A DNA stretch of 64,000 bases from Nocardia cyriacigeorgica (lineage in GTDB: Bacteria > Actinomycetota > Actinomycetes > Mycobacteriales > Mycobacteriaceae). The notes under the pieces are model-generated. The model worked only from the letters and a program-made list of their open reading frames with translations, ran no database searches and was not told where the DNA came from. Below, one piece after another: positions 61,065 to 64,000 of this stretch. The first letter of the stretch is position 1. Every line of letters begins with the position of its first letter. A program made the translations under genes and the position numbers. The stretch spans positions 68,061 to 132,060 of the forward strand of contig NZ_JAAGVC010000001.1 of the NCBI RefSeq assembly GCF_010858045.1. The letters are read 5' to 3'.

Positions 61065-61152
61065 AGTCCCCGTCCACGTGGGGATGATCCACATTTGGTC
61101 GCGATGGATCTGCCGGATCAGCAGTGGTCCCCGCGCAGGCGGGGTGTGGCGG
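61063..61152. CRISPR. Two degenerate type I-E CRISPR-like repeats with one 32-nt spacer
   Basis: Repeat 1 (61063-61091) and repeat 2 (61124-61152) are each 29 nt and lie exactly 61 nt apart start to start, giving a 32-nt spacer (61092-61123). Both share TCCCCG...GGGG cores. Repeat 1 also has the GGGGATGATCC end, and repeat 2 the CCCCGCGCAGGCGGGG stem typical of type I-E repeats, but with a diverged 3' end. They match each other at 16 of 29 positions. No third repeat and no cas genes are seen. It may be the relic of an array; chance similarity in GC-rich DNA cannot be excluded. Confidence 0.45.
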
Positions 61153-61163
61153 CCGAGAGTAAT

Positions 61164-61190
61164 ACGGGCCGCCCGGCTCGGACGGCCCGT
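61164..61190 (-). terminator. Hairpin terminator after secreted-protein gene
   Basis: ACGGGCCG (61164-61171) and CGGCCCGT (61183-61190) form an 8-bp stem, 5 bp beyond the stop of the minus-strand secreted protein gene. Confidence 0.65.
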
Positions 61191-61195
61191 TACGC

Positions 61196-62029
61196 TCAGC
61201 GCCCGCCCTGCACCTGAGTGCCGGCAGGAACCTGCGGCTTGGGCGGCGCGGTGGTCGCGGCAGGAGCGGGCGCCGGAGCGGGCTCGGGTGCGGGCGGCGC
61301 CACGGCTTCGCCGGAACCGGCATTGCCGGAATCGCCGGGTGCGGGCGCCGGGGCCGGGGCGGGAGCCGGTGCCGGGCTCTCGGCGGGCGGCGGCAGCTGC
61401 ACCGGCTGCTCGGCCACGGAGAACGTGCCGACGGTCGGCATCATCACGCAGCGCGCGCCGGGGTAATCGATGGTGCCCCACATCGAGGCCAGCACCGTGC
61501 CCGGCCCGCTGTTGACGGTCTTGGCCAGCGCCGGGGTGCCGAGTTCGGTGCGCTCGTCGAGCATGTCGATGCCGCTGGCCCCGTTGTTGATGTTCACCCA
61601 CGCCACCACCAGGCCCGAGGACAGCGGGACGCCGGAATGCGCGGGCGTGGCGTGGAACATGAGGGTGCCCGGCGCGCTGTTGAGGCCGACGTTGGCGCTG
61701 GGGCCGTTCGCCGTTCCCGCGCCGATGATCGTGGTGACCAGGCCGTTGACGCCGCAACCGAAGGTGGGCGCCGGATAGGCGAAGGGGGCGAAGGCGCCGT
61801 TGATCTCGCGCAGCTTCGCCACATCGACCAGCTCGGTGTAGTCGCGCAGCGCCCCGACACCCGCGGTCGCGGCCTTGTCGCCTTCGGCGCGGTCGGCGAG
61901 CGCGGTCAGTCCCTTCTCGACCGGGGTCGGCGCCGGATCGGCGGTGGCCGTCGCGGTGAACGTCAGGGCGGCGCCTACTCCCAGGCAAGCCGTGGCCGCG
62001 GTCACACGTGCGATGGTTCTGCCGTTCAC
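61196..62029 (-). CDS. Secreted protein with Ala/Pro-rich tail, unknown function
   Basis: A 277-residue exported protein. The N-terminus (VNGRTIARVTAATACLGVGAALTFTATATADPAP) is a Sec signal peptide with likely cleavage at ATADP. The central domain has two Cys (in FGCGVNG and ARCVMM) and a conserved-looking core GLVVAWVNINNGASGIDML. The C-terminal 75 residues are Pro/Ala-rich. GGGAG precedes the GTG at 62029. It resembles actinobacterial cell-envelope proteins but I cannot name the family. Confidence 0.8.
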   Translation of the reverse strand: MNGRTIARVTAATACLGVGAALTFTATATADPAPTPVEKGLTALADRAEGDKAATAGVGALRDYTELVDVAKLREINGAFAPFAYPAPTFGCGVNGLVTTIIGAGTANGPSANVGLNSAPGTLMFHATPAHSGVPLSSGLVVAWVNINNGASGIDMLDERTELGTPALAKTVNSGPGTVLASMWGTIDYPGARCVMMPTVGTFSVAEQPVQLPPPAESPAPAPAPAPAPAPGDSGNAGSGEAVAPPAPEPAPAPAPAATTAPPKPQVPAGTQVQGGR

Positions 62030-62247
62030 TGACTCAACTCCCTCGATCCGAACCATGGGACGGCCCGCGTCCCGTGCAGCAACGTACCAGGGGTGGCAGC
62101 TGTCCGCCGGGGTTGCTCGCGGCGACGGCGCAGATCAGCCCATCAGAGCATCGGTACGCGTGTCGCCCGGTTGTGATCCACTCGACAATGCACGATCTCC
62201 AAGGGGTAGGTTGGTCCGGGAGATACGAGACACGCAGGGAGATGCGT

Positions 62248-63420
62248 ATGAAACTAGCCCTTTCCCCCGACGACGTCGCCTTCCGCGACGAGCTGCGCAC
62301 GTTCTATCGCAACGAGATCCCCGCCGACATCCGTGACCGGGTCAAATACGGCCACGAGCTGTCACGCGAGGACATCGTCACCGCGCACAAGATCCTCAAC
62401 GACAACGGCCTGGCCGTGCCCAACTGGCCGGTGGCCTGGGGCGGCAAGGACTGGACGCCGATGCAGCGCCACATCTGGCAGGACGAGATGCAACTCGCCT
62501 GCGTGCCGGAGCCGCTGACGTTCAACGCCCAGATGGTGGGCCCGGTCATCGCCCACTTCGGTTCCGAAGAGCTCAAGCAGCGCTTCCTGCCGCCCACCGC
62601 CGCGCTCGACATCTGGTGGTGCCAGGGCTTCTCCGAACCCGATGCCGGCTCGGACCTGGCCTCGCTGCGCACCACCGCGGTGCGCGACGGCGATTCCTAC
62701 ATCGTCAACGGCCAGAAGATCTGGACCACGCTGGCCCAGTACGCGGACTGGATCTTCTGCCTGGTCCGCACCGACCCGAACGCGCCGAAGAAGCAGGCCG
62801 GTATCTCGTTCCTGCTCTTCGATGTGAAATCGCCCGGCGTCACCATCCGCCCGATCAAGCTGATCGACGGCGGCTACGAGGTGAACGAGGTCTTCTTCGA
62901 AAACGTCCGGGTGCCCGCCGATCAGCTGGTCGGTGAGGAGAACATGGGCTGGACCTACGCGAAGTTCCTGCTCGGCAACGAGCGCACCGGCATCACCGGC
63001 GTCGGCCGGACCAAGGTCAAGATCGGGGTGGCCAAGGAATACGCCGCCGCCACCCGGTCGGGGTCGGGCACTCTGCTCGACGATCCGCTGTTCGCCGCGC
63101 GGGTGGCCGAACTGGAGAACGAACTGCTGGCACTGGAGCTGACGCAGCTGCGGGTGGTCTCCAACTCCTCGGACGGCAAGCCGAATCCGGCGTCGTCGGT
63201 GTTGAAGCTGCGTGGTTCGGAATTGCAGCAGGCGGCCACCGAGCTGCTGCTCGACATCGCCGGCCCGGACGCCCTTCCGGTCGGCGCGGACGACATCGCC
63301 TCGCCCGGCTGGGCCCAGCGCAGCGGCCCCGGCTACCTGAACTATCGCAAGACAACCATCTACGGAGGTTCGAGCGAGGTGCAGCGCACCATCATCGCCT
63401 CCACGATCCTCGGATTGTGA
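62248..63420 (+). CDS. Acyl-CoA dehydrogenase (FadE type)
   Basis: A 390-residue flavoenzyme. WWCQGFSEPDAGSDLASLRTTAVRDGDSYIVNGQKIWTT contains the FAD/substrate signature, and GPGYLNYRKTTIYGGSSEVQRTIIA ends the protein, as in other FadE members. The catalytic Glu common in GGxGxxxE-type enzymes is not obvious, so the reaction may involve branched or steroid-like acyl-CoA. GGGAG lies 6 nt before the ATG at 62248; another ATG lies at 62242. The next acyl-CoA dehydrogenase begins 9 bp after its stop, suggesting a heteromeric enzyme. Confidence 0.92.
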   Translation: MKLALSPDDVAFRDELRTFYRNEIPADIRDRVKYGHELSREDIVTAHKILNDNGLAVPNWPVAWGGKDWTPMQRHIWQDEMQLACVPEPLTFNAQMVGPVIAHFGSEELKQRFLPPTAALDIWWCQGFSEPDAGSDLASLRTTAVRDGDSYIVNGQKIWTTLAQYADWIFCLVRTDPNAPKKQAGISFLLFDVKSPGVTIRPIKLIDGGYEVNEVFFENVRVPADQLVGEENMGWTYAKFLLGNERTGITGVGRTKVKIGVAKEYAAATRSGSGTLLDDPLFAARVAELENELLALELTQLRVVSNSSDGKPNPASSVLKLRGSELQQAATELLLDIAGPDALPVGADDIASPGWAQRSGPGYLNYRKTTIYGGSSEVQRTIIASTILGL

Positions 63421-63429
63421 GGCGACACC

Positions 63430-64000
63430 ATGGATTTCGATCTCACCGATGAACAGGTCATGCTGCGCGACACCGTCCGCGAACTGCTGGCCCGCACCTA
63501 CGATGCCGAAACCCGGCTGAAGGTCACCGAGACCGAACTCGGCTGGAGCCGCGATGTGTGGCGCCAGCTGGCCGAACTCGGGGTGCTCGGGTTGAGCTTC
63601 ACCGAGGAGGACGGCGGCATGGGCGCCGGTCCGGTGGAGACCATGCTGGTCCTCGAGGAAGTCGGGCGCAGGCTCGCGCCCGAACCGATCCTGGACGCGG
63701 TGCTCGTACCGGGTGGGCTGGTGGCCGCGGCGGGTACGGCCGACCAGCGGCAGCGGATCCTGCCGGGGCTGGCCGCCGGTGACAAGCTGCTCGCCTTCGC
63801 GCATGCCGAACCGGGTATCCGCTGGCCCTCGGCGGAGATCACCACGCGCGCGGTGCCGCAGGGCGACGCCTATGTGCTCGCGGGTGTGAAGAACCCGGTC
63901 GCACACGCTGATTGCGCGGACGAGTTCGTGGTCAGCGCGGCCCTGCCGGACGGTGGTGTCGGCCTGTTCCTGGTCGCCGCCGACGCCAAGGGTGTCAACC
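63430..64000 (+). CDS. Acyl-CoA dehydrogenase, second subunit, 3' end cut by window
   Basis: The first 190 codons are visible, starting MDFDLTDEQVMLRDTVRELLAR. TEEDGGMGAGPVETMLVLEEVGRRLAPEPI is the N-terminal acyl-CoA dehydrogenase pattern. It begins 9 bp after the preceding FadE gene on the same strand. Tandem acyl-CoA dehydrogenase pairs in actinobacteria often form alpha2beta2 enzymes acting on steroid side-chain CoA esters; such a role here is inferred. The gene continues beyond 64000. Confidence 0.9.
   Translation, partial: MDFDLTDEQVMLRDTVRELLARTYDAETRLKVTETELGWSRDVWRQLAELGVLGLSFTEEDGGMGAGPVETMLVLEEVGRRLAPEPILDAVLVPGGLVAAAGTADQRQRILPGLAAGDKLLAFAHAEPGIRWPSAEITTRAVPQGDAYVLAGVKNPVAHADCADEFVVSAALPDGGVGLFLVAADAKGVN

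Noticed and set aside
62362..63906. A 514-codon frame on the minus strand opposite two acyl-CoA dehydrogenases
   Set aside because: It is antisense to two clear genes and has only composition-biased sequence.

Overview
The window is high-GC actinobacterial chromosome, most likely Nocardia or a close relative in the Mycobacteriales. GTG and TTG starts are common, 4-bp start/stop overlaps couple many genes, and the products are typical of the group: a three-domain alpha-ketoglutarate decarboxylase/dehydrogenase, a DUF3117 protein, FadD15-type acyl-CoA ligase, PE/PPE/EspG-like proteins and an MptpB-type phosphatase. From remembered gene orders, the backbone matches the Mycobacterium tuberculosis Rv1209-Rv1253 block: DUF3117, tagA, a DivIVA-like protein, mrp, a transglycosylase, DUF1003, an MgtE-N/CBS protein, a YflT-like protein, corA, kgd, an MFS exporter, the Rv1251c-type nuclease-helicase and deaD. 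No tRNA, rRNA or insertion sequence was found.

Layout. 1-9.9 kb: DNA repair (tagA), Fe-S carrier Mrp, two tandem secreted lytic transglycosylases, a DUF1003 + MgtE-N/CBS pair, a CitE-like lyase, a stress-type membrane protein, a SUFU-domain protein and a small secreted protein. 10-15 kb: an RHH/Doc-like toxin-antitoxin pair, malic enzyme, and an operon of a PHP phosphoesterase, a small membrane protein and a stand-alone flavoprotein. 15-21 kb: CorA and an OpuC-type osmolyte ABC importer with a second, divergently transcribed binding protein. 21-25 kb: PadR regulator plus DHA2 exporter, then FadD15. 25-29.5 kb: a mymA-like operon (Baeyer-Villiger-type monooxygenase, SDR, lipase-like hydrolase) divergent from a TetR gene, with two palindromes between them. 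30-42 kb: F420-type oxidoreductase, kgd, a fused heterodimer-like ABC exporter and a three-gene operon with a degenerate ABC ATPase. 42-48 kb: GHR-type transferase, crotonase, a C-terminally truncated AMP-binding protein, a PtpB-like phosphatase, an HTH-less TetR-like protein and an amino-acid deaminase/aldolase-like PLP protein. 48-54 kb: the eroded nuclease-helicase and DeaD. 54-64 kb: nitrilase-family amidase, phosphoribosyltransferase, a PE/PPE/EspG-like ESX cassette, hydrolase, WYL regulator, epoxide hydrolase, a secreted protein and two acyl-CoA dehydrogenases (the second cut by the window end).

The most unusual item is a pair of degenerate type I-E CRISPR-like repeats at 61063-61152. 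Their start-to-start distance is exactly 61 nt (29-nt repeat + 32-nt spacer), between the epoxide hydrolase and secreted-protein genes, with no cas genes in the window. Other items of interest are the nuclease-helicase with several altered catalytic motifs, the isolated PE/PPE/EspG cassette, the Doc-like protein with an altered Fic motif, and two ABC systems with degenerate ATP sites. Several genes end at long perfect hairpins without a clear T-tract, which act as likely terminators.
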